Origin: CAVVPY01 sp963750295
Lineage (GTDB): Bacteria > Actinomycetota > Actinomycetes > Mycobacteriales > Jatrophihabitantaceae
Reading direction: 5' to 3'
Length of the DNA stretch: 64,000 nucleotides
Assembly: GCA_963750295.1 (NCBI GenBank)
Contig: CAVVPY010000001.1
Coordinates: forward strand, 1,612,001 to 1,676,000
In this document: positions 23,961 through 32,617 of the stretch, piece after piece
Layout of the letters: each line of letters begins with the position of its first letter
Numbering within the stretch: position 1 is the stretch's first letter
Notes under the pieces: generated by a model
What the model was told of the DNA's origin: nothing
What the model saw: only the letters and a program-made list of their open reading frames with translations
The model's database searches: none
Made by a program: the position numbers and the translations under genes

Positions 23961-26900
23961 TCAGCGGTTCGTGCCGACCGGTTCGCCGGCCTCGCGCAGG
24001 CGCTGGCTGATGACCTGGGTCACGCCGTCCCCGCGCATCGTGACGCCGTACAGCGCGTCGGCGATCTCCATCGTGCGCTTCTGGTGGGTGATGACGATCA
24101 GCTGGCTGCTGCCGCGCAGGGCGCTGATGAGGTCGAGCAGCCGGCCCAGATTCGTGTCGTCCAGCGCGGCCTCGACCTCGTCCAGGACGTAGAACGGGCT
24201 GGGACGGGCACGGAAGATGGCGACGAGCAGCGCGACAGCCGTCAGTGACCGCTCGCCGCCGGACAGCAGCGACAGCCGCTTGATCTTCTTGCCAGGCGGC
24301 CGCGCCTCGACATCGATCCCGGTGAGCAGCATGTCGTCGGGGTCGGTCAGGACGAGGCGCCCCTCGCCGCCGGGGAACAGCGTGGCGAAGACGACCTCGA
24401 ACTCGCGGGCCACGTCGGCGTAGGCACTCGTGAACACCTCGAGGATCCGCTCGTCGACCTCCTTGACCACGGTCAGCAGGTCGATGCGGGTCTTCTTCAG
24501 GTCCTCGAGCTGCGTCGACAGGAACTGGTGGCGTTCCTCCAGCGCCGCGAACTCCTCCAGCGCCAGCGGGTTGACCTTGCCGAGCAGGGCCAGGTCACGC
24601 TCGGCACGCGCCGCGCGCTTCTCCTGCGTGGGCCGGTGGAAGGGCCCCGGCTGCGGTGCCACGACCTGCTCGCCGCGCTCGCGTGCCTGCTCGTACTCGG
24701 CCACCTCGATCGAGGCCGGTGGGGCAGGCTGGTCCGGCCCGTACTCGGCGACGAGCGCGTCCACCTCCACGCCGTACTCGTCGACCGCGCGTTGCTCGAG
24801 CGCCTCGATGCGCAGTCGCTGCTCGGTGCGGATCATCTCGTCGCGATGCACGGCGTCGGTCAGCCTGGCCAGCTCCTCGGCCAGCTCGCGGCTACGCGCG
24901 CGGATCCCGAGCAACTCGCCCTCGCGGACGACCCGGGCCTGCTGGGCCGCCTCACGCTCGGCCGCGGCCGCGGCCACCGACCGCTCGATGCGCGCGAGCG
25001 CCTGCCGTGCCGCGTCACGGACCAGCCCGGCCACGACAGCACCGCGCGCCCGAGCGGCTCGCGCCTGGGCCTGCCGCACCCGCGCTGCCCGCTCGAGTTC
25101 GGCCGCACGCAGCAACTGCTCGGCCCGCCCGGCGACTGCGCGCACCCGCTCCTCGCCGGTCCGCACCGCCAGCCGGGTGTCCATCTCGGCCTGGCGGGCT
25201 GCCGCCACCTCGGCGTGGAGCGCGTCCCGTTCGGCCGTGTCGGGCTCGTCCGGGTAGTCGGACTGCGCCTCGGCGAGGTGCAGGCGCTCCTCGAGATCGG
25301 ACAGCCCCGCCAGATCGCGGTCGCGGGCCTGCTCGGCGGCGCCCCGCGCCTCGTCCAGGCGCGCGGCCTCGGCCGAGGCCTGCCGCGCGGATTCGCCCAG
25401 CTGCGCCAGCTGTTCGGACACCGCCGACAGCCGCGCATCGGACTCGTGCAGCGCTTCGAGGGCCTGCTCGACCTCGGCGTGCAGGGCGGCAGATCGCGCG
25501 CGCGACTCGGCGAGCTGGGCGTGCACCCGTTCGTGCCGGGACGCCGCCTCGTCGGCCTTCTGGCGCGCCTCGTCCACGGCGGCCTGGATCTCGATCGCGC
25601 TCGGAGTCGACGCCGACCCGCCGCTCGCCCAGGCGGCCGCGACGACGTCGCCGTCCCGGGTCACCGCCAGCCGTGCCCCGCCGCCCGCGACCAGGCCTCG
25701 GGCGGCAGCCAGGTCGGGGACGACCGCGACCGCCGCGAGCAGGGCACCGACGCCACTGCGAATCGATTCGGGGACGGTCACCGTGTCGAGCGCCCAGAGC
25801 GCCGGCTCGGCGAGCTCCGGGCGCGGCGACACCGCACCGGTCAGGGTGGGGAACACCAGGCCGGCCCGGCCGGCGTCGTCCGCCTTGAGCATCGTCAAGG
25901 CGTCGAGCGCGCCCTCGACGGTGCCCACGGCGATGGCGTCGGCCTGGGCGCCGAGCGCGGCCGCGATCGCCGTCTCGAAACCGGGACGGACGGTCAGCAG
26001 CGCGGCGAGCGAACCGAGGACGCCGGGGAGCCGGTCACCGGCGGCGAGCAGCGCACCGGCGCCGTCCTTGCGCGTCAGGCTGCTCGCCAGCGCGTCGGCG
26101 CGCGCGGCCCAGGTCGAGCGTTCGCGCTCGGCGTCGCGCTCGGCGTCGGCCAACTCGCGCACCCGCGCTTCGATCGTCTCGTAAGCGGCGACCGCCGCCT
26201 CGTGCCGCTCGTCGAGGCCGAACTCGCCCTCGTCCAGGCTGCCGACCTCCGCCTGGACCGCGGCCAGGTCCGCCTCGGCCCGCGCCGCCCGCTCGCGGGC
26301 ACCGTCGGCCGCCACGCTCAACCGGGTGATCTCGTCCCCGCCTGCGGTGGCGCGCGTGCGCAGCGCGTGCACCTGCCCGGACAGCGTGGCCAGGCCCTCG
26401 CGCCGGTCGGCGACGGCGCGCGCCGCCGCGACCAGGGCCCGTTCCGCCTCGGCCAGCCGCCCCTCGAGCAGCTGGCGCTCGGCGACGGTGTCGGCCAGCG
26501 CGGTCGACGCCTCGGTGAGCGCGCCCTGCAGGCGCTGCTCCTCGACCCGTGCCTCGGCGGCTTCGGCCTCCATCGCCTCGGGCTCGCGTCCGGCGGCACG
26601 CTCGTCGGGCTCGCCGGCGAGGTGGCGCGCCCGTTCGGCGGCCAGGGACGCGGTCCCCCGGAATCGCTCCTCCAGCGTCGAGAGGCGGTACCAGGTGTCC
26701 TGGGTGGCGGCGACCAGCGGCGCGTCGGCCGCCATCGCCTGCTCGAGTTCGGCCTCGCGGGCACGGGCCTGCCGCAGGGCGGCCTCGGCGGCGGCGCGGC
26801 GCGCACGGATGGCCTCCTCGTCGGCGACCTCCTGCCGCAACTGGTCACGCAGGGTGACCAGGTCGTCGGCGAGCAGCCGCAACCGTGAATCGCGCAATTC

Positions 26901-27560
26901 GGCCTGGACGCCGGCCGCGCGGCGCGCGATCTCAGCCTGCCGGCCGAGCGGCTTGAGCTGGCGACGCAGCTCGCCGGTCAGATCGGTGACCCGGGTGAGG
27001 TTGGCCTGCATGGCATCGAGCTTGCGCAGCGCCTTCTCTTTGCGCTTGCGGTGCTTGAGCACCCCGGCTGCCTCTTCGATGAACCCGCGCCGGTCTTCCG
27101 GGCGCGCGGTCAGCACCGCGTCGAGCTGGCCCTGCCCGACGATCACGTGCATCTCGCGACCGATGCCGGAGTCCGAGAGCAGTTCCTGGACGTCGAGCAG
27201 GCGGACGTGCTCACCGTTGATCTCGTACTCGCTGGTCCCTTCGCGGAACATCCGCCGGGTGATCGACACCTCGGCGAAGTCGATGGGCAGCGCGCCGTCG
27301 GAGTTGTCGATGGTGAGCGTGACCTCGGCCCGGCCGAGCGGGGGCCGCTGTGCGGTCCCGGCAAAGATGACGTCCTCCATCTTGCCGCCGCGCAGGGTCT
27401 TCGCGCCCTGCTCGCCGAGTACCCAGGCGATGGCGTCGACGACGTTGCTCTTGCCCGATCCGTTCGGGCCGACGACGGTCGTGATCCCGGGTTCGAAGCG
27501 CAGGGTGGTGGCCGACGCGAAGGATTTGAACCCTCGCAGCGTCAACGTCTTGAGGTGCAC
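23961..27560 (-). CDS. smc: Chromosome segregation protein SMC
   Basis: This condensin ATPase loads at ParB/parS and organises the chromosome. The 1199-residue protein has Walker A GPNGSGKS at residues 31-38, long Ala/Glu/Arg-rich coiled coils on both sides of a hinge (around PGVLGSLAALLTVRPGFE), the ABC signature LSLLSGGERSLTAVALL, and Walker B FYVLDEVEAALDDTN near the C-terminus. Length is standard. The start is GTG with GGGAG just upstream. The coiled coils are unusually rich in Ala and Arg, which reflects GC pressure. scpA and scpB are not in the window. Confidence 0.97.
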   Translation of the reverse strand: MHLKTLTLRGFKSFASATTLRFEPGITTVVGPNGSGKSNVVDAIAWVLGEQGAKTLRGGKMEDVIFAGTAQRPPLGRAEVTLTIDNSDGALPIDFAEVSITRRMFREGTSEYEINGEHVRLLDVQELLSDSGIGREMHVIVGQGQLDAVLTARPEDRRGFIEEAAGVLKHRKRKEKALRKLDAMQANLTRVTDLTGELRRQLKPLGRQAEIARRAAGVQAELRDSRLRLLADDLVTLRDQLRQEVADEEAIRARRAAAEAALRQARAREAELEQAMAADAPLVAATQDTWYRLSTLEERFRGTASLAAERARHLAGEPDERAAGREPEAMEAEAAEARVEEQRLQGALTEASTALADTVAERQLLEGRLAEAERALVAAARAVADRREGLATLSGQVHALRTRATAGGDEITRLSVAADGARERAARAEADLAAVQAEVGSLDEGEFGLDERHEAAVAAYETIEARVRELADAERDAERERSTWAARADALASSLTRKDGAGALLAAGDRLPGVLGSLAALLTVRPGFETAIAAALGAQADAIAVGTVEGALDALTMLKADDAGRAGLVFPTLTGAVSPRPELAEPALWALDTVTVPESIRSGVGALLAAVAVVPDLAAARGLVAGGGARLAVTRDGDVVAAAWASGGSASTPSAIEIQAAVDEARQKADEAASRHERVHAQLAESRARSAALHAEVEQALEALHESDARLSAVSEQLAQLGESARQASAEAARLDEARGAAEQARDRDLAGLSDLEERLHLAEAQSDYPDEPDTAERDALHAEVAAARQAEMDTRLAVRTGEERVRAVAGRAEQLLRAAELERAARVRQAQARAARARGAVVAGLVRDAARQALARIERSVAAAAAEREAAQQARVVREGELLGIRARSRELAEELARLTDAVHRDEMIRTEQRLRIEALEQRAVDEYGVEVDALVAEYGPDQPAPPASIEVAEYEQARERGEQVVAPQPGPFHRPTQEKRAARAERDLALLGKVNPLALEEFAALEERHQFLSTQLEDLKKTRIDLLTVVKEVDERILEVFTSAYADVAREFEVVFATLFPGGEGRLVLTDPDDMLLTGIDVEARPPGKKIKRLSLLSGGERSLTAVALLVAIFRARPSPFYVLDEVEAALDDTNLGRLLDLISALRGSSQLIVITHQKRTMEIADALYGVTMRGDGVTQVISQRLREAGEPVGTNR

Positions 27561-27697
27561 GGATCTCCCGGATCGGTTCTGCTCGAGGGCGCAGGTGAGG
27601 CCACGTCGGAGCAGAACTTATCGCTGCGCGGCGTCGGCGTAGAACACCGCGCGGCGTGCCGCACCTCGACCTCTACCTGAGGCCGCAGGCGGGCCGA

Positions 27698-27886
27698 CTA
27701 GGTCAGGGCGGGTTCGGCGACCTCGGCGATGCGATGCAGTTCGAGGTCGAGTTCAGCTCGGTGCGACTCGCGCAGCTCGAGCAGTTGGGCCTCGAGCTCT
27801 GCCACCCGCCGGCGAAGGCGGGCGACCTCCATGGCGAGTACGTAATCGTTGCTCGTGCCTACATAGCCCAGCAAGGCTCGTGCCAT
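27698..27886 (-). CDS. Small conserved actinobacterial coiled-coil protein
   Basis: The 62-residue protein starts MARALLGYVGTSND, followed by a heptad-patterned coiled coil (MEVARLRRRVAELEAQL) and an acidic tail. From memory, short proteins with the same MARALLGYVG start followed by a leucine/arginine coiled coil occur in Streptomyces and relatives, which supports it being a real gene. The ATG has an AGAGGG site eight bases upstream. It lies between mutM and smc on their strand. Function is unknown; a protein-interaction or nucleoid role would be a guess. Confidence 0.7.
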   Translation of the reverse strand: MARALLGYVGTSNDYVLAMEVARLRRRVAELEAQLLELRESHRAELDLELHRIAEVAEPALT

Positions 27887-28083
27887 CAGGCGACCCTCTG
27901 ATCAGTTCGACGATTCGCTTGCCGACGAGGCGGGGAGCACGGCGCGGTCAGCTCGAACCACTCGGTTGATCTCGGCCGCCCACGGGCTCCCGTCAGTCAC
28001 ATCATGGTCGCACCGACGTAACGCGGGGTCAACAACACCGCGCGCGAAACCTAGCAAATACCGCCAATGCGCACAGGCCGCGC

Positions 28084-28983
28084 CTAGGTGAGATTCTCCG
28101 CACGCGGGCGGCGCTGGCAGCGTGGACAGAAGGAGCTGGAACGGTTCATGAACGCCTGCCGGCGGATCGCCGTGCCGCACCGCGGGCACGGTTCACCCTC
28201 ACGTCCGTACACCGCCAGCGACCGGTCGAAGTAGCCGCTCTCGCCGTTGACGTTGACATACAACGCGTCGAAGGACGTGCCACCGGCCACCAACGCGTCG
28301 GTGAGCACCGCACGGACCTCGCCCAGCAGCGCCAGGACGCCGGCGCGGGTCAGGCTCCGCCCGAGCCGCTCGCCGTGCAGCCGCGAGCGCCACAGCGACT
28401 CGTCGGCGTAGATGTTGCCGATACCCGACACCAGGGTCTGGTCGAGCAGGGCCCGCTTCAGGCCCGAGCCGCGCCGCCGCACCCGCGCGGCGAACAGCGC
28501 GTCGTCGAAGAAGGGGTCGAGCGGGTCGCGAGCGATGTGGGCCACCTGATGGGGCAGGCGCTGCTCGGGGCGATCGGCCGCGGGGACGAGCTGGTCGACC
28601 AGCATCCCGCCGAAGGTGCGCTGGTCGACGAAGCGCAGTTCACGGCCGCCGTCGGCGAACCCGATGCGCACGTGCAGGTGCCGCTCGCCGGGGGCGTCCC
28701 CGGCCTGGACGAGCAACTGCCCACTCATCCCCAGGTGCGCGACGAGTGCCTGCTCGGCCGGCCCACGCCCGCTCGGGTCGGTCAGCGGCAGCCACAGGTA
28801 CTTGCCGCGCCGGGAGGCCGCGTCGATGCGCTGGCCGACGAGCCGCGCGGCGAGGTCGTCCGCTCCGGCCAGATGCCGGCGTACGGCGCGCGCATGGGTC
28901 ACGTCGACCGAGGCGATGGTGCGCCCACTCACCCAGCGCTGCAGCCCGGCGCGGACGGTCTCGACCTCGGGCAGCTCAGGCAC
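28084..28983 (-). CDS. mutM: Formamidopyrimidine-DNA glycosylase (Fpg/MutM)
   Basis: This base-excision repair enzyme removes 8-oxoguanine and ring-opened purines and cuts the abasic strand. The 299-residue protein starts PELPEVETVRAGL, with the catalytic N-terminal proline after Met removal and Glu in PELPEVE. It has the H2TH domain (SGIGNIYADESLWRSRLHG) and a C-terminal zinc finger CPRCGTAI...CPRC. Length is slightly above the E. coli 269. The start is GTG. Order mutM-rnc is conserved in actinobacteria; rnc ends 35 bases upstream. Confidence 0.96.
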   Translation of the reverse strand: MPELPEVETVRAGLQRWVSGRTIASVDVTHARAVRRHLAGADDLAARLVGQRIDAASRRGKYLWLPLTDPSGRGPAEQALVAHLGMSGQLLVQAGDAPGERHLHVRIGFADGGRELRFVDQRTFGGMLVDQLVPAADRPEQRLPHQVAHIARDPLDPFFDDALFAARVRRRGSGLKRALLDQTLVSGIGNIYADESLWRSRLHGERLGRSLTRAGVLALLGEVRAVLTDALVAGGTSFDALYVNVNGESGYFDRSLAVYGREGEPCPRCGTAIRRQAFMNRSSSFCPRCQRRPRAENLT

Positions 28984-29018
28984 GGCACCGGCGACGAGGG
29001 CACATCAGCGCACCGGCG

Positions 29019-29804
29019 TCAGCCGGCGGAGGACTCAACCGGGACCGCCACGGCACTCACGCTGGCCTCGATCGCCCGGAACGCCTCCTCGGCGGCCGCC
29101 TGCTCGGCCTCCTTCTTGCTGCGCCCGGTGCTCGCGGCGTAAAGGTTTCCGCCGATGGTGGCCTGCGCGGTGAACGTCTTCTGGTGGTCCGGGCCGGTGG
29201 AGCTCATCACGTAGTCCGGGACGCCGAGCCCGAGTTCGGCCGTGAGTTCCTGCAGGCTGGTCTTCCAGTCCAGGCGGGCCCCCCGCTCGGCTGCGTCACG
29301 CATCAGCTGGTCGAACAGGTCGTGCACGACGCGAGCGGCGACCGGCAGGCCGTGCTCGAAGTGGATCGCGCCGAGCACCGCCTCGAGCCCGTCGGCGAGG
29401 ATGCTCGACTTGTCGCGTCCCCCCGTCGCCTCCTCGCCGCGGCCCAGGTGCAGGTACGCGCCCAGCCCCTCGGGCCCGATGCCACGGGCGATGTCGGCAA
29501 GGGCGCGCATGTTGACCACCGAGGCCCGCAGCTTGGCCAGTTTGCCTTCGGGCAGATCAGGGTGCGAGCGGTAGAGCGTCTCGGTCACGACGACCCCGAG
29601 TACCGAGTCGCCGAGAAACTCCAGGCGCTCGTTGTGCGGCAGGCCGCCGTGCTCGTAGGCGTAGGAGCGGTGCGTGAGGGCGCGGCGCAGCAGGGTGGCG
29701 TCGAGGGACACGCCGAGTGCCGCCGCGAGGTCGTCCTGGTCGGCTGTCATGGCCGCCGGACATCCGGCAGACGGCACCGACGGCGCAGACGGCTCGGTCG
29801 GCAC
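29019..29804 (-). CDS. rnc: Ribonuclease III
   Basis: It cleaves double-stranded RNA, including rRNA precursors. The catalytic domain has the signature ERLEFLGDSVLGVVVTE and the metal-binding DGLEAVLGAIHFEHG. A dsRNA-binding domain follows (DWKTSLQELTAE through GRSKKEAEQAAAEEAF). The reading from GTG at 29804 gives 261 residues. The ATG at 29750 (MTADQDDL), which gives 243, is equally plausible because the first 18 residues are Pro/Ala/Ser filler. It follows rpmF closely on the same strand. Confidence 0.95.
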   Translation of the reverse strand: MPTEPSAPSVPSAGCPAAMTADQDDLAAALGVSLDATLLRRALTHRSYAYEHGGLPHNERLEFLGDSVLGVVVTETLYRSHPDLPEGKLAKLRASVVNMRALADIARGIGPEGLGAYLHLGRGEEATGGRDKSSILADGLEAVLGAIHFEHGLPVAARVVHDLFDQLMRDAAERGARLDWKTSLQELTAELGLGVPDYVMSSTGPDHQKTFTAQATIGGNLYAASTGRSKKEAEQAAAEEAFRAIEASVSAVAVPVESSAG

Positions 29805-29857
29805 AGCGGTGCGCCGGTGCGGCTGCTCGGCGAGCCTCGGTCACTCACGGACGGCGC

Positions 29858-30037
29858 TCAGACCTCGAGGATCTGCTTGCCGTCGTACTGCCCGCAGTTC
29901 GCGCAGGCCGTGTGGGGCAGCTTCATCTCCCCGCACGCGCGATTCGGGCACAGGACCAGGGTCGGTGCGGTGGTCTTCCACTGCGACCGGCGGGACCGGG
30001 TGTTGCTGCGCGAGGTCTTCCGCTTCGGGACGGCCAC
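29858..30037 (-). CDS. rpmF: 50S ribosomal protein L32
   Basis: The 59-residue ribosomal protein starts MAVPKRKTSRSNTRSRRSQW, typical of L32, and has a C-terminal zinc ribbon with four cysteines (CPNRACGEMK and CANCGQYDG). The GTG at 30037 is fixed by AAGGAG eight bases upstream; that Shine-Dalgarno overlaps the end of the preceding yceD gene, showing translational coupling. This is the zinc-binding form. Confidence 0.96.
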   Translation of the reverse strand: MAVPKRKTSRSNTRSRRSQWKTTAPTLVLCPNRACGEMKLPHTACANCGQYDGKQILEV

Positions 30038-30042
30038 GTCGG

Positions 30043-30690
30043 TCACTCCTTCGTCACGTCTGTCGACGCATCGGTGTCGGTTTCGCCGGGGTCCGCCGTG
30101 CGGAGCGCGGCCAGGGCCGCCCAGCGAGGGTCGAGCTGCTCGTGCGTGTGCCCGGCGGGAAGATCGTCGAGCCGCTGCCCGCAGGTCGGACAGAGCCCGG
30201 CGCAATCGGGCCGGCACAGCGGGGTCCAGGGCAACCCGAGCACCACTGCGTCACGCACCACCGCTTCGACGTCGAGAAGTTCGCCGTCGACGCGGTGGAC
30301 CTCGTCCGCACTGCTCGTCCCGTGCGTGACGCTGTTCGGATACGCGAACAGCTCACACACGTCGGCGACCAGTTCGTCGGACACCGGATCGAGGCACCGC
30401 CCGCACTGACCGTCCAACGGTGCGGTGACCGTGCCCGTGACGAGCACGCCTTCGGTCACCGACTCCAGCCGGACGTCGAGCAAGAGCGGAGCACCCTTCG
30501 GTACCCCGACGAGATCACGGCCGAGCCCCGCAGGCGCGGGAACCTGACGCCGGTACTCGCGCATCGTGCCGGCTCGCCGACCGAGCTGCCGTAGGTCGAA
30601 GACGAACGGGCTGCGCGGGTCAGCGCCGGACTGTTGCCGGCCATGGCGGGCAACAGCGCGATGCGCGTGCGGTGTCGAGTTCTCGGGCAT
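30043..30690 (-). CDS. YceD family (DUF177) protein
   Basis: This is a conserved partner of rpmF, linked in bacteria and plastids to 23S rRNA accumulation. The 215-residue protein has the central motif VTGTVTAPLDGQCGRCLDPV and a C-terminal zinc-like cluster PLCRPDCAGLCPTCGQRL, both family hallmarks, and ends in an acidic tail. The stop codon overlaps the rpmF Shine-Dalgarno site, so the two are coupled. Order rnc-rpmF-yceD-sepIVA matches Mycobacterium Rv2925c-Rv2927c. Confidence 0.92.
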   Translation of the reverse strand: MPENSTPHAHRAVARHGRQQSGADPRSPFVFDLRQLGRRAGTMREYRRQVPAPAGLGRDLVGVPKGAPLLLDVRLESVTEGVLVTGTVTAPLDGQCGRCLDPVSDELVADVCELFAYPNSVTHGTSSADEVHRVDGELLDVEAVVRDAVVLGLPWTPLCRPDCAGLCPTCGQRLDDLPAGHTHEQLDPRWAALAALRTADPGETDTDASTDVTKE

Positions 30691-30772
30691 ACGTGGCGGC
30701 CGTGATCGGGATGAGGCCGTCGATCAGCCTAGCCGAGGGAGCACCCGCGGCCTAAATCTGCTGCTGAAGTCC

Positions 30773-31456
30773 CTAACCGGCGCTGGCCATCGGGGCCCGC
30801 CGCTGCGCGATCGCGGCCCGCCCCTGCTCTGCCGTCGCCGCGGAGCGCTGCAGCGTCACCGCCATCTCGGCCAGCGTGCGATCGGCGTACTCGTCGCTGT
30901 CGGCCATCAGCTTCACTGCGTACTGCTCGGCGTCAGCCCGGACCGTCATCGCGTACTGCTCGGCCTCGCTGCGCGCGTGCGCGGCGTAGGCGTCGGCACC
31001 CTCGCGCAACTGCCGGTCGTAGTCGAGCGCCTCGGCACGCAGCGCGGTGGCGGCCGCGGTGGCTTCCTGGTGCACGCGGGTGGCCGACACCAGGCTGGCG
31101 TGTTCGGTGCGGCCGTCCTCGACGATCTGGTAGGCCTGCACCTCGGCGTCGTGGACGAGCGTCGCTGCGGCCTCGCGGGCCTGCTGCACGATCGTCGCGG
31201 CGTCGACCGTGGCGGCCTCCCGGGTGGTGGCCGCCGCTGCGTCGGCGTCAGCCACCACTTGGTCGCGGTGCGCCACCACGTGCCGGGCCTGCTCCATCTC
31301 CGGCGGGAGCACCTCGCGCAGGTCATCGAGCAGGTCGAGCATCTGTTCCCGCGGCAGGACGCAGGACGACGACATCGGCACGGTGCGGGCGGTCTCGACC
31401 AGCTCGACCAGTTCGGTGAGCAGATCGTCAGCCCGTCGTAGGGACTGGTCGGTCAT
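30773..31456 (-). CDS. sepIVA: DivIVA-like septum/cell-growth coiled-coil protein (SepIVA type)
   Basis: The 227-residue protein is almost wholly alpha-helical and rich in Ala/Glu/Asp with long heptads. It contains the DivIVA/YlmD-like core of repeated DAEQYA and AREAAATLVHDAEVQAYQIV stretches. It matches the position and type of mycobacterial Rv2927c (SepIVA), a DivIVA-domain protein needed for septation and envelope growth. The ATG has GGAAGG six bases upstream. It lies between coaD and yceD. Assignment rests on order and composition, as such coiled coils diverge fast. Confidence 0.82.
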   Translation of the reverse strand: MTDQSLRRADDLLTELVELVETARTVPMSSSCVLPREQMLDLLDDLREVLPPEMEQARHVVAHRDQVVADADAAAATTREAATVDAATIVQQAREAAATLVHDAEVQAYQIVEDGRTEHASLVSATRVHQEATAAATALRAEALDYDRQLREGADAYAAHARSEAEQYAMTVRADAEQYAVKLMADSDEYADRTLAEMAVTLQRSAATAEQGRAAIAQRRAPMASAG

Positions 31457-31487
31457 GTCGTACCTTCCGCCGCCGGCCAGCCGCCGG

Positions 31488-31988
31488 TCAGCCGCTGGCT
31501 CGAATACTGAGTCGCTTGAGGACGTTCGGCGGGACGAGGGTCGAGACGTCCCCGCCCCACTTCGCGATTTCTTTGACCAGGCTAGAGGCCAGGAAGCTGT
31601 ATTCCGGGTTGGTGGGCATGAACAGCGTGTCGACCCCGGCCAGGCCGCGGTTCATCTGCGCCATCTGCAACTCGTAATCGAAGTCGCTGACGGCTCTCAG
31701 CCCCTTGACGATGACCGCGATCCCGTTGTCACGGCAGTAGTCGACGACCAGGCCCTCGAAGCTGTCGATGCGGACGTTGCCGTACTCGGCCGTCACCTCT
31801 TCGAGCAGCTCGCGCCGCTCGTCCACCGCGAACAGGCTGGACTTCGACTGATTCACGAACACCGCGACGACCAGTTCGTCGTAGAGCAGCGACGCCCGCC
31901 CAATGATGTCGAGATGGCCGTTCGTGACCGGGTCGAACGAGCCCGGGCACACGGCACGGCGCGGGTGATTGATCGCGTCACTCCTCAT
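31488..31988 (-). CDS. coaD: Phosphopantetheine adenylyltransferase
   Basis: It makes dephospho-CoA from 4'-phosphopantetheine and ATP, the fourth step of CoA synthesis. The 166-residue protein has the nucleotidyltransferase motif PGSFDPVTNGHLDII and the C-terminal EYSFLASSLVKEIA motif. The ATG at 31988 is the only usable start before the first motif and overlaps the end of rsmD by 11 bases, with GAGG seven bases upstream. The family hexamer length is 155-170. The N-terminus carries about ten extra residues (RSDAINHPRR) compared with E. coli. Confidence 0.96.
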   Translation of the reverse strand: MRSDAINHPRRAVCPGSFDPVTNGHLDIIGRASLLYDELVVAVFVNQSKSSLFAVDERRELLEEVTAEYGNVRIDSFEGLVVDYCRDNGIAVIVKGLRAVSDFDYELQMAQMNRGLAGVDTLFMPTNPEYSFLASSLVKEIAKWGGDVSTLVPPNVLKRLSIRASG

Positions 31989-32571
31989 GGGCAGCCTCAC
32001 GGCCGGGCATCTCAGGGCTGGCGCGACCGTACCAAAGCACGCCCTCGCCGTAGCGGCGCTGTCGCAAGGCGGTGATCCCGGCGGGCCATTCCGGATCGCG
32101 GCCACGGACCGGGCGCTCCACCACGACCAGCGCGTCCTCGGCCAGCCAGCCGCCTCGGGCGAGCGACGTGAGCAGCACGCTCAGGTGGGCGTCGCGGTAG
32201 GCGTAGGGCGGGTCGGCGAACACGAGGTCGAACGGGTCGTCCGGCGACCGCCCCACCAGGTAGGACGCGGCCAGCACGCGGTGCACCTCGGCGCCGGGCA
32301 ACCCCACCGCGCCGACGTTGCGTTTGATGATCTCGCAGGCGGCCCGGTCGGACTCGACGAAGCAGGCGCACGCCGCGCCGCGCGAGAGGGCCTCGAGACC
32401 TATCGCCCCGGTGCCCGCGAACAGGTCGAGCACCCGGGCACCCTCGACGTCGATCAGCCCCCGTAGCGAGTTGAACAGCGCCTCGCGGGCCCGTTCGGAC
32501 GTCGGCCGGGTGCCCCGGGCGGGGACGGCGAGGCGGCGGCCCTTCGCCGCGCCGGCGACGATGCGCGTCAT
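31978..32571 (-). CDS. rsmD: 16S rRNA (guanine(966)-N(2))-methyltransferase RsmD
   Basis: It methylates G966 of 16S rRNA using SAM. The protein of about 197 residues starts TRIVAGAAKGRRLAVP, has RPTSERAREALFNSL, SAM motif VLDLFAGTGAIGLEALSRG and the catalytic DPPY motif (FADPPYAYR). ATG at 32571 is preferred over an in-frame TTG at 32583. It overlaps coaD by 11 bases and follows recG by 46 bases, the common actinobacterial recG-rsmD-coaD order. Confidence 0.95.
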   Translation of the reverse strand: MTRIVAGAAKGRRLAVPARGTRPTSERAREALFNSLRGLIDVEGARVLDLFAGTGAIGLEALSRGAACACFVESDRAACEIIKRNVGAVGLPGAEVHRVLAASYLVGRSPDDPFDLVFADPPYAYRDAHLSVLLTSLARGGWLAEDALVVVERPVRGRDPEWPAGITALRQRRYGEGVLWYGRASPEMPGREAAHEE

Positions 32572-32617
32572 GTGGGGGCCCAACGAGACGACCCGCTGTA
32601 GGGGTTCGCGCCGTTGC

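Noticed and set aside
27656..27901. Plus-strand open frame of 81 codons opposite the small coiled-coil gene
   Set aside because: It is the antisense shadow of the minus-strand gene, which has a better start, a Shine-Dalgarno site and a recognisable sequence.
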